Shown one piece after another: positions 1 through 9,739 of a stretch of DNA of 64,000 nt. Positions within the stretch are counted from its first letter, which is position 1; each line of letters opens with the position of its first letter. The notes below the pieces were generated by a model. The model searched no databases. It had not been told where the DNA came from and saw only the letters and a program-made list of their open reading frames with translations. This DNA comes from Chaetoceros tenuissimus. Its lineage: Eukaryota; Bacillariophyta; Thalassiosirophyceae; Chaetocerotales; Chaetocerotaceae. The position numbers and the translations under genes were made by a program. The stretch lies in the NCBI GenBank assembly GCA_021927905.1, contig BLLK01000020.1:1426001-1490000 (forward strand). Direction: 5' to 3'.

Positions 1-1
1 T

Positions 2-679
2 CTTAAGGCAAAGCTTGCTGCGGCAGATAGTATCTCGGAAAAGGCTCACAATATTGACTTGACATTTGATAACTTTGAAGATGAAGTGAAGGCCAGCAGA
101 AAAGAAGACGACAACAAGTCTAGTAGAGGTAGTGGGACTATGAGCTGGGGTGACGAGCAGCCTGGTGATTCCAAGCCGAAGATTGAAAAATTGAGCAAGA
201 AAGCACCAAATGCAAATGTTCCAGAATCCAGCACTTCTTCAAATAAAAAGCCAACTTTTGAAGGTACTATTGAACAAGCGTCTATGAACTTCGAACCATT
301 ACCAGGAAGCTGTCTTGGAAGCAATGGTATGGGTACCAACAAAGCAGGAAATAGCATCCCATTCTCAAATGACCCAACCCCCGAGATCCCAGATTATCCT
401 TCTAGCTCCAAGTCTGGTGCTCCTCAATGGTGCAATGATGAGGGTGATGCAGTAGTTACAGAAGATTGCTCCACAACCAAGAGCAAGAAAGACATGACTG
501 CTGAGGAGAAGGAGAATGTACGGGTACTTGCTGAACTCTACAAGGCTGAAATCAAGGAAGCAGAAATGAATGCCGAAAATGCATTGAAAAGAGGTGATGA
601 AGACGGTGCTAGAGCAGCACTCAAAAAGAAAATGAATTCTCAAAAACTTCTAGACACTCTTTTGGAAAGAAATGTATAG
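2..679 (+). CDS. C-terminal part of an unrecognised protein (5' partial)
   Basis: The frame is open from the first bases of the window to the TAG at 677-679, giving at least 225 residues. There is no ATG near the left edge in this frame, so the true start, or an upstream exon, lies outside the window. The visible part is polar and low in complexity: a Lys/Asp/Ser-rich stretch, a Ser/Pro/Gly-rich middle, then a charged predicted helix over the last 65 residues (Glu/Lys/Ala-rich, ending LLDTLLERNV) that could form a coiled coil. No enzyme or binding motif is recognisable and I do not assign a function. The even amino-acid composition and clean stop support real coding sequence. Confidence 0.6.
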   Translation, partial: LKAKLAAADSISEKAHNIDLTFDNFEDEVKASRKEDDNKSSRGSGTMSWGDEQPGDSKPKIEKLSKKAPNANVPESSTSSNKKPTFEGTIEQASMNFEPLPGSCLGSNGMGTNKAGNSIPFSNDPTPEIPDYPSSSKSGAPQWCNDEGDAVVTEDCSTTKSKKDMTAEEKENVRVLAELYKAEIKEAEMNAENALKRGDEDGARAALKKKMNSQKLLDTLLERNV

Positions 680-1167
680 ATACGGGAATAGGTTTTTTTA
701 GTAAGCATTAGATTTATTAAGTAATATTACTGATACAAATAAGATAAGATAAAAGAAATGATAGTTACCTTGATTTGGTTTGTCGAAAATTTGAAAACTT
801 CGGAATGTGGGAGTGATTCATCCAAAATTCTTCAGAATCCTTTTTTCTTTTAAAATAGAACCATCGTAAAAGAATAAGAAAAGAAGTTTCCTACACTAAT
901 GTTAGACTCCAACTTCTTTTAATATTCTTGGATTCACGGTATAAGTTGTATCTAACATTTTAAAAACATTTTCAGTTGGTTCTGAATGAAATGCTACACA
1001 TGATGAAAAATGGGATTGACAACAACGGAAATAAAGAATGTAATTTACACGACTCAGACCGCGTTCCCCTTCCATAAAGGAACAGAGTGTGGACAAAAGC
1101 AATAATACAAATGCAATTAACATTAACTCAAGTCGTTCATCTCAATCTACTTGTCGAGGACAGAGAT
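680..1167. other. intergenic, AT-rich
   Basis: No credible gene. It holds the 3' flank of the preceding gene and the upstream region of the secreted-protein gene. Short frames here lack ATG starts or protein-like composition. Confidence 0.5.
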
Positions 1168-1826
1168 ATGAATATCTCATCGCTGTTACTTCTTCTATGT
1201 GCATTCTGCTCTCAGCAGGTAGTTGCTACAGGTTTCTACAAAGAGTCTTGTCCAATTACAGATTCGGAAGGGAATAAATTGGTCGACCTTGAAGTAAGTA
1301 CTACACATATCATTTGGAATTCATGTATATTGATCTATACTTATATACTTGTATAAACCTGTACACTATAAACTCAACTTTTTTCTATGTCAAGGTGACT
1401 TTACGTTGTTTGACAAGAGGAGACAACAAAGTGAGCTGTATTAATGAAGATGAAGACAATCTTGGTCCAGCAATGGTTATTGACAAATGTGGGCCTTTGA
1501 ATGTGAAAGTATTTTACAAAGTATGCAACAAAGCTCCCTATGAATTCGAGTTGAACCAACCAAAAACAAAACTCATTTTCGAAACTGTTCGCCAGGAAGG
1601 ATTTCGTGGTGACATAATACCTCCACATCAATGCAAAAAGGTGAAAATAAAAAAGACTATAAATACTTGCGAAAAGATTCATGCGATGTCTCTTCAAGTT
1701 ACAGGTGCAAGTCTTGTTCCTTTCCTAGATGGTTCTGATATCAAAAAGATTTACGGATATTGTTATCTCTTCCGAAGAACAACCATGGAATATGCATCTC
1801 CATCGCTTCCTACAATAGACAATTGA
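1168..1826 (+). CDS. Putative secreted Cys-containing protein, two exons (join 1168..1293, 1395..1826)
   Basis: I propose two exons, 1168-1293 and 1395-1826, separated by a 101-bp intron with a consensus GTAAGT donor and an AAG acceptor; the junction keeps phase 0 (…LVDLE|VTLRC…). The product would be 185 aa. The ATG at 1168 was chosen because it opens a typical signal peptide (MNISSLLLLLCAF… followed by small residues), which predicts entry into the secretory pathway. The mature part has about nine cysteines and many basic residues, consistent with a disulphide-bonded extracellular or lumenal protein. I do not recognise the family. An upstream in-frame ATG at 1111 would bury the hydrophobic stretch, so it is less likely. 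Confidence 0.6.
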
Positions 1827-2781
1827 ATGGATTTTTCTCTTGTAATTTTTAGAAAAGGAGATATGCATATTTTCAAATATATGTGAATTTAGAGAGTAAA
1901 TGAGTAGGTAATATTTTGATAAACTAATCAAAATAAAATCTCTCAAAAGGTATGTACTTCTCTCATTCTTGCGCTTGTTCAAACCCCATATGTACGTAAC
2001 ACAACAAGTACCAGCGAATATGAATATAATTGTGGATGGTAAGAGCTGGATCTAAGGGCAAGGGCGAGCGACCAATGATGTAAAATCTGATCAAAGCCTA
2101 TTTTCATTGTCATTGTAATTTATACTAATCTAGTGTCAACGATAGTTTTAGATAGAGAAGTACAGGCCTCAAAAATTGCGACGCAATTCACCGAATTTTC
2201 CCATACCGGAATAAAATGCTGAAGGTGGGGAGGGTTAATTGAAACCAATTGATTTTTTAAATATTCCATGGCTAGATATGTAGCTACAACACAATGACGA
2301 CATAGTAGTGTTTTGATGAAGCCCTCCTGTCAGGTTCAACACGCGTACGTAAGTAAGAAAAGGCCTTAGATGAGAACACCCGGATACTTCCATAAGAAGA
2401 TCCCTGGTATCCTGTCTTCTCCCGTCACTGTGTATGAAAAGATGATATTTTGAGCTTCTCTTCTTCATCATCTCTGAAAGTTCCAGTTCCAGTTCCAGGT
2501 TCGGAGAAATACATTCTGACAACAGAGAAGGCGATTTTGCTGTTACATGAGACACAACTGATACCCTTCCTTTCAAGTAAGTGAAAAGAAGAGAGAACCC
2601 TCCTTCGATTAATTGTTCAGACCGGCCAACTAGCAGGGAATCTTCATTCAAAGTGCTAAAAAATCCTTGGCAAGTTTGGCAAATTTCATAGCTTCTCAAA
2701 TCGCTTTTGAAAAGATTCTCCAAAAGAGATAGTAGGAAGAATACCACACCAGAAGCCACTGCCATTGAATATCTAAAAGTC
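1827..2781. other. intergenic region upstream of the acyltransferase-like gene
   Basis: No supported gene. A minus-strand frame at 2235-2816 has no ATG at its 5' end and overlaps the start of the plus-strand gene. A small 5' exon of the downstream gene could hide here, since its frame stays open back to about 2707. Confidence 0.4.
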
Positions 2782-4026
2782 ATGTTTCTGAAAAAGATCA
2801 AAGCAACCTTTGGCAACTCGAAGAAAAAAGATGAACTCCTGATTCGAAAGGGACCTTATGCGAAGCAGTTAAAGCTAATGCAAAGAGTAGAAACCTTCAC
2901 TTTATCACATGGTTGGAAAGATGATAAAATTGCTAGATTTCGCAAAGCAATAGAAGAGGTAGTTCTAGAAAATCCAATCCTAACATCTCACCTCGTTTGG
3001 AAGAAGAATTCAATCTATACTTCGCTAGGGACCTTTACTATCGAGAACCACTCCTTTTGCACAGTTGAATACGACCGTGACCTAGATGTCAGGAAGACCT
3101 TTTGCAACCAGAAGGCAACCATGAAATACATGCATGGAAAACTGGCCAAGAAAATTGAATGCCAGAACAAGACTGCTTCTGAAGACATTGAAACGAAACG
3201 GCCTTTGTTTCATGCCCATCTGTTCGTATTTAGTCATGACTATGCCTGTCTCTACATCGGAGTCTCACATGCTATAGTCGATGTTGCTACTTACTACAAT
3301 ATTGTTGGGCAGATCTCTGCACTGATGAATGATCAAGACATCACACCTATCAATTGGCAAAATGAACATATGATAACTCTTGAGCCATTTCCCGACCATT
3401 ATACCTTCAGAGATAGGCGTAAAGGTGGTCTTTTGCCAATGCTATTTGGGGCATTGGTCAATATTTCCCGAACAAGACGAGAACAAGCTTGGATTGTCCG
3501 CAAAGACAAGGTTATTTTTGAGAAGAGAAATCAATTAGATACAAACCTGACAAATTATCTCGAGTCAGATGATATCATCTTATCAAAGGTTTCTGAGCTA
3601 TTGCAATCTTCAGTTGAAATAAACATTGATATGGACTATCGCGACAAATCTCCAGAGTTTGCACGTACCGATGGTGGAAATTGTTCCAAAGCCTTTAACT
3701 TACCATCGAATGTTGCTTCAAATCCAAATCTCTTGAGACAAACCATCGATAAGGGCTATTATTATGAAGCAAACCAAGTCGACGGAAAACCTCTCAAAAA
3801 GGGACAATTATGCTACAGCTCCTCTTGGATAAACAGCTACAAACAAATAGAAGGTATGAAGACATTATGTCACACACCATCGTTCAATCTAATTCAAGGT
3901 CAACCATTTGATGTATGCATCATGTTTGTGATTGACGAGTCGCATTTTGCAGTCTTCCACAACTTTCTAGAATACGACAAGGCTAAGTTGAAGCGGATGA
4001 AATGGGTCCGAGTATGTCGATTGTAG
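2782..4026 (+). CDS. HXXXD acyltransferase-like protein (CAT/BAHD/condensation fold)
   Basis: A 414-aa product is read from the first ATG of the frame at 2782. The frame is open upstream to about 2707 without another ATG, so a 5' exon is possible. H163-A-I-V-D167 inside 'SHAIVDVATYY' matches the HXXXD active-site motif of the chloramphenicol-acetyltransferase-like superfamily (BAHD acyltransferases, wax-ester synthases, NRPS condensation domains). In those enzymes the His is the general base and the segment follows a beta strand, as here (ACLYIGVSHAIVD). The earlier 'VVLENPILTSHLVW' resembles the N-terminal 'hP.Lr' segment of the same fold. The plant BAHD DFGWG motif is not seen, so substrate and subfamily are unknown. 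No signal peptide is evident. Confidence 0.5.
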   Translation: MFLKKIKATFGNSKKKDELLIRKGPYAKQLKLMQRVETFTLSHGWKDDKIARFRKAIEEVVLENPILTSHLVWKKNSIYTSLGTFTIENHSFCTVEYDRDLDVRKTFCNQKATMKYMHGKLAKKIECQNKTASEDIETKRPLFHAHLFVFSHDYACLYIGVSHAIVDVATYYNIVGQISALMNDQDITPINWQNEHMITLEPFPDHYTFRDRRKGGLLPMLFGALVNISRTRREQAWIVRKDKVIFEKRNQLDTNLTNYLESDDIILSKVSELLQSSVEINIDMDYRDKSPEFARTDGGNCSKAFNLPSNVASNPNLLRQTIDKGYYYEANQVDGKPLKKGQLCYSSSWINSYKQIEGMKTLCHTPSFNLIQGQPFDVCIMFVIDESHFAVFHNFLEYDKAKLKRMKWVRVCRL

Positions 4027-4996
4027 TAGTGGTTCGAACCAAAAGAGATTTTCACTTTTGCACTAGATAGACTCGAAACTGTAACAAGCTAAAACCATTC
4101 AGTATGTAGTTCGCTTTTCGCCTCTTTGGGAGATGGTCACGATGTAAATGGTATCTCTGTATAATATAGATTCCGAGATATCATTACTGTCATTTTTATG
4201 TAGACATGGATCAAGTATAAAAATTATTCCTATGCTTTGATTGCTGTTTACTGTAAATTTGGAAGAAAATCATGACCTGTTTGGGGGTCTGATTAATTCT
4301 CAATAACGAAGAACATCATGACATGTAGCCATGAAAATTTGAGAACATGTTCATTAATAGTTTCGAATAGAATCTACAGGAGTCTACAATAATGAAGTTG
4401 ATAGCAGGATGTTGGTGACATAAAGCACACTACTTGCTTGTTCGACCAATGACGCCGTAAACATTCACAATAAAGAAATATTGTCTCCTCATTCCGGAGG
4501 AAGGCTTTTATCATTCGCATGAATAAACTTAATTTCTTTTCATCACAAATGATATTGTTGGACTTTATTTAGAACGACTGCCAACCACTCCAAGCTCCAA
4601 ACCAGCAAGCAAAAATAGACAACAGAACAAATTAGAAGCTGAAGTAGTACATAAGGAAGAGGAGCGAGCAAGTATGACAAAAAAAAAAAAATGAGTTCAC
4701 GCGCATGCCTAGGATAATACGAAAACAATAATTTGTATTTTCAGCTTGTCCACTCTGATCGATTGTACATAGTAATAGTGCATAAAATTACACAATTGCT
4801 CAAAATTGGTTAGTTAGTTCAACACCAGTCAAATTTGCTCACCTTGTCTATGAATTCTTAAACTGATTAGTCTGCCCAACTTTAACAACTAATAAATATC
4901 TTCGTAAATGAAAGCAAAGTTTCAATAAATGAAAAGTAACAAATGTCACCTCTAGTCAGACTTAAGATTGTATCATGAAGAAGTTGAAATCCATGA
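4027..4996. other. intergenic between convergent genes
   Basis: This is the 3' flank shared by the plus-strand acyltransferase-like gene and the minus-strand kinase-like gene. It contains an A13 run near 4679. No open frame with an ATG and protein-like composition was found. Confidence 0.5.
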
Positions 4997-6241
4997 TTAC
5001 AATAATGGATACTTTTCATAAATTGCAGACTCCCAGTCTTTCTTCGTGAAAGTGTTTATAGTGCAATCTCCATTCCTACTTCGTCCGGACCAAGATGATG
5101 CTATGTCTTTGAGAATCTCGATTGCTCGCCTTTCTGCAAAATCAGAATTACTTCCCCAGAACCCCCACCTGTCGTCCGTAAAATAAAGCCATGAATGTAA
5201 TTAGCCATCTGCTAAAGAGTCTGTACGAATCAATTCATTTGCTATAACTTACCCAGCCATGAAACGGACGTAGTCTACCATAGCCAACTCATATTGCATC
5301 TTCAAAGTGTCAAAGGAAGTGATGATTTCGATATCTTCTTTACTCATTTCATTCATAGCATTCACATTTTTCTTGAGTTCATCAGCATAGAGTTGTATGA
5401 CACCATCCTCTCCACCTATGGCTTTCAACACTTGGGGTGATACAGAGGATACAATCAGCATAACAATATCCTTTGCTCCAAACCCTCTTCCACAATATTG
5501 GTAGTCCACAGCTGCACAAGAAAAAGAATCTTTTTTGGAACCCCCACCAATCATAATGTTTGCTTCTTTAAAGTCACCATGAACAAGGGTATAGTATAAA
5601 TCTGGACCATCATTCATTCGTTTATCAACGGCATATGCACTTTCCTTTAAAGCTCTATAGTAGGATGGGATTGATTCTAACTCTGACAATCTCGTTTTTA
5701 GGTGCCAATATCCACCTTCAGGCCATATTTTACCATTACCAGTCTTTGCTTCCATCACATCTGGATGATTGTAGAAGATCGAATGGAAAGAAGCCAACCA
5801 GCCAATGATTGCAATTACTTGCTCTTTTGATCCATCATAGTACATACCATGCGAATCGCTCAAGTCTGACATGATAAATAGAAATGAAGGCTCGGAATCT
5901 TCTTCATCATGGGTTTGCTCAATAAAGTAAGGCTGAGCAATATCGCATTTTACAACGTCTTTCCACTTCAATATATAAGGTACAAGCTTTTCGTAGAAAT
6001 ATCCTTCAACATGATAGCTCTTGATTTTGCGCTGGTCTCCAATGGAGCTTAAACTACATTTGCGTGGAGGATTGACTCGTTTAATGATTAAATTTTTGTT
6101 CGCTTTCTTCGATCTGACTTGTACACTACTGATGGTACCATATCCTGCCCACAGACTTGTCAACCTTTTCTCATTTGATATTTTCACTTCTTCAGTTATA
6201 TCTAATATTTCTTGAAAGAATGCCGGAGTCAGCTTCATCAT
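4997..6241 (-). CDS. CHK/ecdysteroid-kinase-like phosphotransferase, two exons (complement(join(4997..5168, 5253..6241)))
   Basis: The ATG at 6241 opens exon 1 (6241-5253). An 84-bp intron (5252-5169, GTAAGT…ACAG) is removed in frame, and exon 2 ends at TAA 4999-4997, giving 386 aa. Splicing converts an apparent stop after 'RFMAG' into 'RFMAGWGFWGSNSDF'. Kinase-fold landmarks: K54 (LIIKRV) as the nucleotide-binding lysine, E80 (VEGYFYEKL), the catalytic loop H221-G-D223-F-K-E-A-N228, and D246 in 'AVDYQYCGRGFGAKDI', the metal-binding motif of the APH/choline-kinase/EcKL group. Family knowledge suggests phosphorylation of a small hydroxylated molecule in the cytosol; the substrate cannot be inferred. 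A MULE terminus lies only 115 bp upstream of the start codon. Confidence 0.8.
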
Positions 6242-6355
6242 TTACGAGTATGTTCTGAAAAAGGAGTAATACAAGCAAGGAATGCTATATTGCTGTTATA
6301 TACATGAAGTGGTATGATGATGATGTGTCAACATACACAACACATGTTTTATTAC

Positions 6356-6389
6356 CCAGGCAAATCTTATGTGTTTTTTTCGACGTCAT
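6356..6389 (+). repeat. MULE left terminal inverted repeat
   Basis: 34 bp starting CCAGGCAAATCTTATG, matching the right end at 13069-13102 exactly in reverse complement. Similarity extends with a 1-bp indel to about 6401 (shared TAGTGTCAA). It contains a GACGTCAT half-palindrome. Confidence 0.9.
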
Positions 6390-6460
6390 ATCTAGTGTCA
6401 ACCGTACGTAACTTTTTCAGTACGGCTTTGGAGGGGGAGAAAATGAATTTTTGTACGTAC

Positions 6461-6526
6461 AGACAGACAGACCATTTCAATAGGCCATTTAAGAGAGACA
6501 GACAGACCACTTGAATAGGCCATTTA
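6461..6526 (+). repeat. Two-copy direct repeat inside the MULE left end
   Basis: Two 31-bp copies, at 6461-6491 and 6496-6526, begin AGACAGACAGACC, share AATAGGCCATTTA and differ at two positions. They lie between the left TIR and the protease gene. Subterminal repeats of this kind are common transposase-binding or promoter regions, but that role is inference. Confidence 0.7.
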
Positions 6527-6928
6527 GGACATTTTCTGGTTTCATTGACGCCAGTACTTTCAATACGGGATGAAGTGCTACGCAACACATCTTGCACAAA
6601 ACACAAGCGCAACCAACACAACAACTAATCACAACTAGCTTTCATTGCATGTCAGTATCTGCTTCTCAACCCAAGTCCCATTGTGAGCCAGCTACATAGT
6701 ATCTTTAAATTGCTGTATTTGCCCTGGTTGTGTTTATTGAGCTGTTCTGTTTCTTCATTTGAAAGTCAAAGGTTACTTCGTGTTTCGACTTTCAACTCTT
6801 TGTTTGGTACTTTTGCACTACTGTGGAAGAGCATCCAAACGATCTGTTTATTTTCAAAGGTTACTTCGTGTTTCGAATCTCGACTTTTCTTTCGGTGCTC
6901 TGACAGTAGTGCTTTAGTGTAACCCATC

Positions 6929-9733
6929 ATGGACCGGAAAGGAGGAAGTACACAGTCAGCTCACAACATTGGACGTATATTCAATTTTTTTCGTGGGTCC
7001 CATGGGAAAAAGGCAATACAACTACTTGATCAAGAAAAACATTGTACATATGAGTACATTGATTACTATAAGTGCAAACACTCTCTAAGAGATACAAGTC
7101 TTATCTGTTTAAGATCTGAAAAAGAATTGATCAACGATGAAGTGATCCTCATAGCCTTATCTATCCTAACGGATCAATTTTACGAACTCGAGCAGGCATA
7201 TGCATGGGAAGGAATTTTTATCATTAAGGACCCAATATTTGCACACCAACTACTCGCTATCAATTGTTCTGATCCAAGCAAGAAATCATTTAAGATCGGA
7301 AACGTTCAACTAAGTCACGATGAACTTGCAAAACATGTCGGTGGATATTTTGGTAAAGCAAGTAGTAGGAATTTAAGAGGATGGACATTAGAAAATGACC
7401 TGGATGGATATGAAATCAATCAGTTAATATTCCCTTGCTGCATTCCTCATAAGCATTGGTTTATGGTTCGCATCCTTCTTGATGAAAAAAAAATAATGTG
7501 TTCTAGTTCGGACTACAGATCCATTCTTTTTGGGAAAGAGGAATTACCCGAAGAATTTTCCTCATTCCAATATTCCTTCAATGAAGAGTTTCTGTGCTAT
7601 ATGAAAAGTAGAAAGAAGACGAAGAAGGTTTTGAATAGTTGGTGCCAAAAGTTGAAACTTTATTCCAAGAATGCAAATGTCCAGGATTCTCTCATAACTC
7701 TATTCATGTGCTACACAATGAACCAGACCGCGTCATTTGTTTTTGACCAGTTTAAGATTGATGACCCAAACATGCGCCTAGAATGGAAGTTATGTTTTGA
7801 TCACGAGGTCATCCAAATTGATGGATCTAAATGTGACGGTGGTTTGTACTGTCTTCATATGATTGATACAACGTTACGACATTATAGAGGTGACACAAAA
7901 TATTTCAACAAGATTGAGAAGAATGGCAGGGGCACTCTTTTAAATTACATCACAAATCTTAATTTTGTGACTCGGAAATTTCTAGCTTTAGAAGAAGATG
8001 ATGATGATGACGATGAGGTGCAAATTGTTGAAGAAACTATGAGTGTTAAGGAAGTAATTACAACTATTGCCTCACCAAGTAGAGCAAATCCTAACCGAAA
8101 AGCCAAACTACTCTCTCAACCAACACCTCGTGAGTTACCTAATCCAGATCTAACTGAGACATTGAACACAACGAAGATGGGTGCAGTTGGTACCAAGTTA
8201 TTGAAGTCTATTTTTCTTGATTACAATGCAGATGATGAATCGAAAAAAATCTTCCGTAATTATCTCAGACAATTTGGTGCATATGTGCTGACTAATGCGC
8301 CAATCGAATCAACACCGGATGAGGATTTGAAAATCATTGCTTACATTTTAATTGAGCACAATCACCTGAGAGAATTCCCAGAAACAGAGAATGAACCATC
8401 AGAAGAAATTCCTGAAACAAAGATTGAACAATCTCAATCCTGTGCAATTGTCCATCTTCATAGCCATACAACCAATCATGATTATTCAAAGTCTGTCTTT
8501 GGCAAGGGTCCTCGCAATACAGTTAGAGAAAATCGTGAAAAGGGTTTGTTTCAGGATAGTATTCCTCTACGATACCTGATGTCTCAGGTTGCTCGTATGT
8601 TAATGTCCCAAAATAAACGTGATGGAACAAAAATGAAGGCCCTTTATTTCCCAGTTTATAAAACAACCACAGATGAACATGGGCATCACACAAGAATGAA
8701 GAAGAGGAAAACAGAAAGCATTGTATACCCAGACAAATTTAAATTCCGTAGAGAAATTGACAAAGTGGTGGAGCAAAATCAGAATCTGCGAAAATTGTTT
8801 GGTTTCCATATTGAAAGAAAGAAACCACCAGTGAATGCATTATACACTACGGAGGAATATGAGTGGTTGTATAAGCCAGATATCGAATATGGTAGCAACA
8901 TACTTCTGATTGGTCAAACTATTAGTCATGTGACAAAATGTGCCTTGCAAAATCTGACAAATATGGAAGGGCAATTGAAATTTCTCTTGGGTGTTGGTCA
9001 AGAACAAGATTTGTCTTCGCATGTTATGTATCTAGACCCTCATGCAGTAACCGATATACAGTTCTTTCCAGCGGAGGAAAGCAATGCAGAACCCAATCTC
9101 TATGCTAACAATCGTTGGTTTGGATATAAACACGTTCCAAAAGTAAATGAAAAAACTGAGTTAGCATTATCTGAAAATCTCACATCGATGATTGAAGACA
9201 AGAAGAAAGAAACCAAAACCTCTCAAAAGCGACAATGGATCAGGCCAGAAGTTGGAGGTGCTGTTTCTTTAATTTCCAAAGATAGATCTTGTGTGTGGTT
9301 ATCACTAAAATCAATGCTCCAGCGCCACTTCAGTCATCTTCTGCCAAGATGCAAGATTCTTGAAGATAAATACAGCTCCGGTAAATTTGAAGACTTGCGT
9401 TTTTTCAAGGCTAAAGTCAAAGGCAAAGATATTCCACTGAGTGAACTTTTAAAGGAAATGTCAATTCAGATTGTGAAGGAGAAAACACCGGATAAAGTGG
9501 ATATCTTTTCTTTTCTTCAAAAGGAATTGAAGGACAACAAATGTTATCTTTGCATGCTCACAAACATACATCGTGAATCAATACATGCCATTGGAATTGA
9601 AACGTTTAATGGAAAAGTAATTTTGAATGACAGTGGTATTATTCATGAGTATGATGGTAAAAACAGTCTTTCCAAATGTTTGGGTGATATTCCTTGCATT
9701 GACGTGAAATTCCTTTGTCATCTTAATCTATAA
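6929..9733 (+). CDS. MULE-borne C48 (Ulp1/SENP-like) cysteine protease protein with a possible second protease-like domain
   Basis: 934 aa from the ATG at 6929. The N-terminal third fits the Ulp1 catalytic layout: H176-W177 in 'HKHWFMV', D195 in 'CSSSDYRS', Q296 and C302 in 'QIDGSKCDGGLYC'. The Q-x5-C spacing is as in SUMO proteases, though the usual DCG is KCDG. An acidic patch (about residues 353-360, EEDDDDDDE) follows, then a Lys-rich middle with no recognised domain. The C-terminal 150 residues contain C788 (RSCVWLSLKSML), H886 (SIHAIGIE) and N900-D901 (ILNDSG), an order compatible with a second papain-like fold. C48 proteins travel with MULE transposases in many eukaryotes; whether this one removes SUMO/ubiquitin-like tags or aids transposition is unknown. 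Confidence 0.75.
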   Translation: MDRKGGSTQSAHNIGRIFNFFRGSHGKKAIQLLDQEKHCTYEYIDYYKCKHSLRDTSLICLRSEKELINDEVILIALSILTDQFYELEQAYAWEGIFIIKDPIFAHQLLAINCSDPSKKSFKIGNVQLSHDELAKHVGGYFGKASSRNLRGWTLENDLDGYEINQLIFPCCIPHKHWFMVRILLDEKKIMCSSSDYRSILFGKEELPEEFSSFQYSFNEEFLCYMKSRKKTKKVLNSWCQKLKLYSKNANVQDSLITLFMCYTMNQTASFVFDQFKIDDPNMRLEWKLCFDHEVIQIDGSKCDGGLYCLHMIDTTLRHYRGDTKYFNKIEKNGRGTLLNYITNLNFVTRKFLALEEDDDDDDEVQIVEETMSVKEVITTIASPSRANPNRKAKLLSQPTPRELPNPDLTETLNTTKMGAVGTKLLKSIFLDYNADDESKKIFRNYLRQFGAYVLTNAPIESTPDEDLKIIAYILIEHNHLREFPETENEPSEEIPETKIEQSQSCAIVHLHSHTTNHDYSKSVFGKGPRNTVRENREKGLFQDSIPLRYLMSQVARMLMSQNKRDGTKMKALYFPVYKTTTDEHGHHTRMKKRKTESIVYPDKFKFRREIDKVVEQNQNLRKLFGFHIERKKPPVNALYTTEEYEWLYKPDIEYGSNILLIGQTISHVTKCALQNLTNMEGQLKFLLGVGQEQDLSSHVMYLDPHAVTDIQFFPAEESNAEPNLYANNRWFGYKHVPKVNEKTELALSENLTSMIEDKKKETKTSQKRQWIRPEVGGAVSLISKDRSCVWLSLKSMLQRHFSHLLPRCKILEDKYSSGKFEDLRFFKAKVKGKDIPLSELLKEMSIQIVKEKTPDKVDIFSFLQKELKDNKCYLCMLTNIHRESIHAIGIETFNGKVILNDSGIIHEYDGKNSLSKCLGDIPCIDVKFLCHLNL

Positions 9734-9739
9734 AACTGT

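Noticed and set aside
2235-2816. 193-codon minus-strand frame overlapping the acyltransferase-like gene start
   Set aside because: Lacks an ATG at its 5' end and shows no domain; the overlapping plus-strand gene has an active-site motif.
4026-4040. GGTTCGAACC, resembling a tRNA T-arm
   Set aside because: No acceptor, D or anticodon stems can be placed around it.
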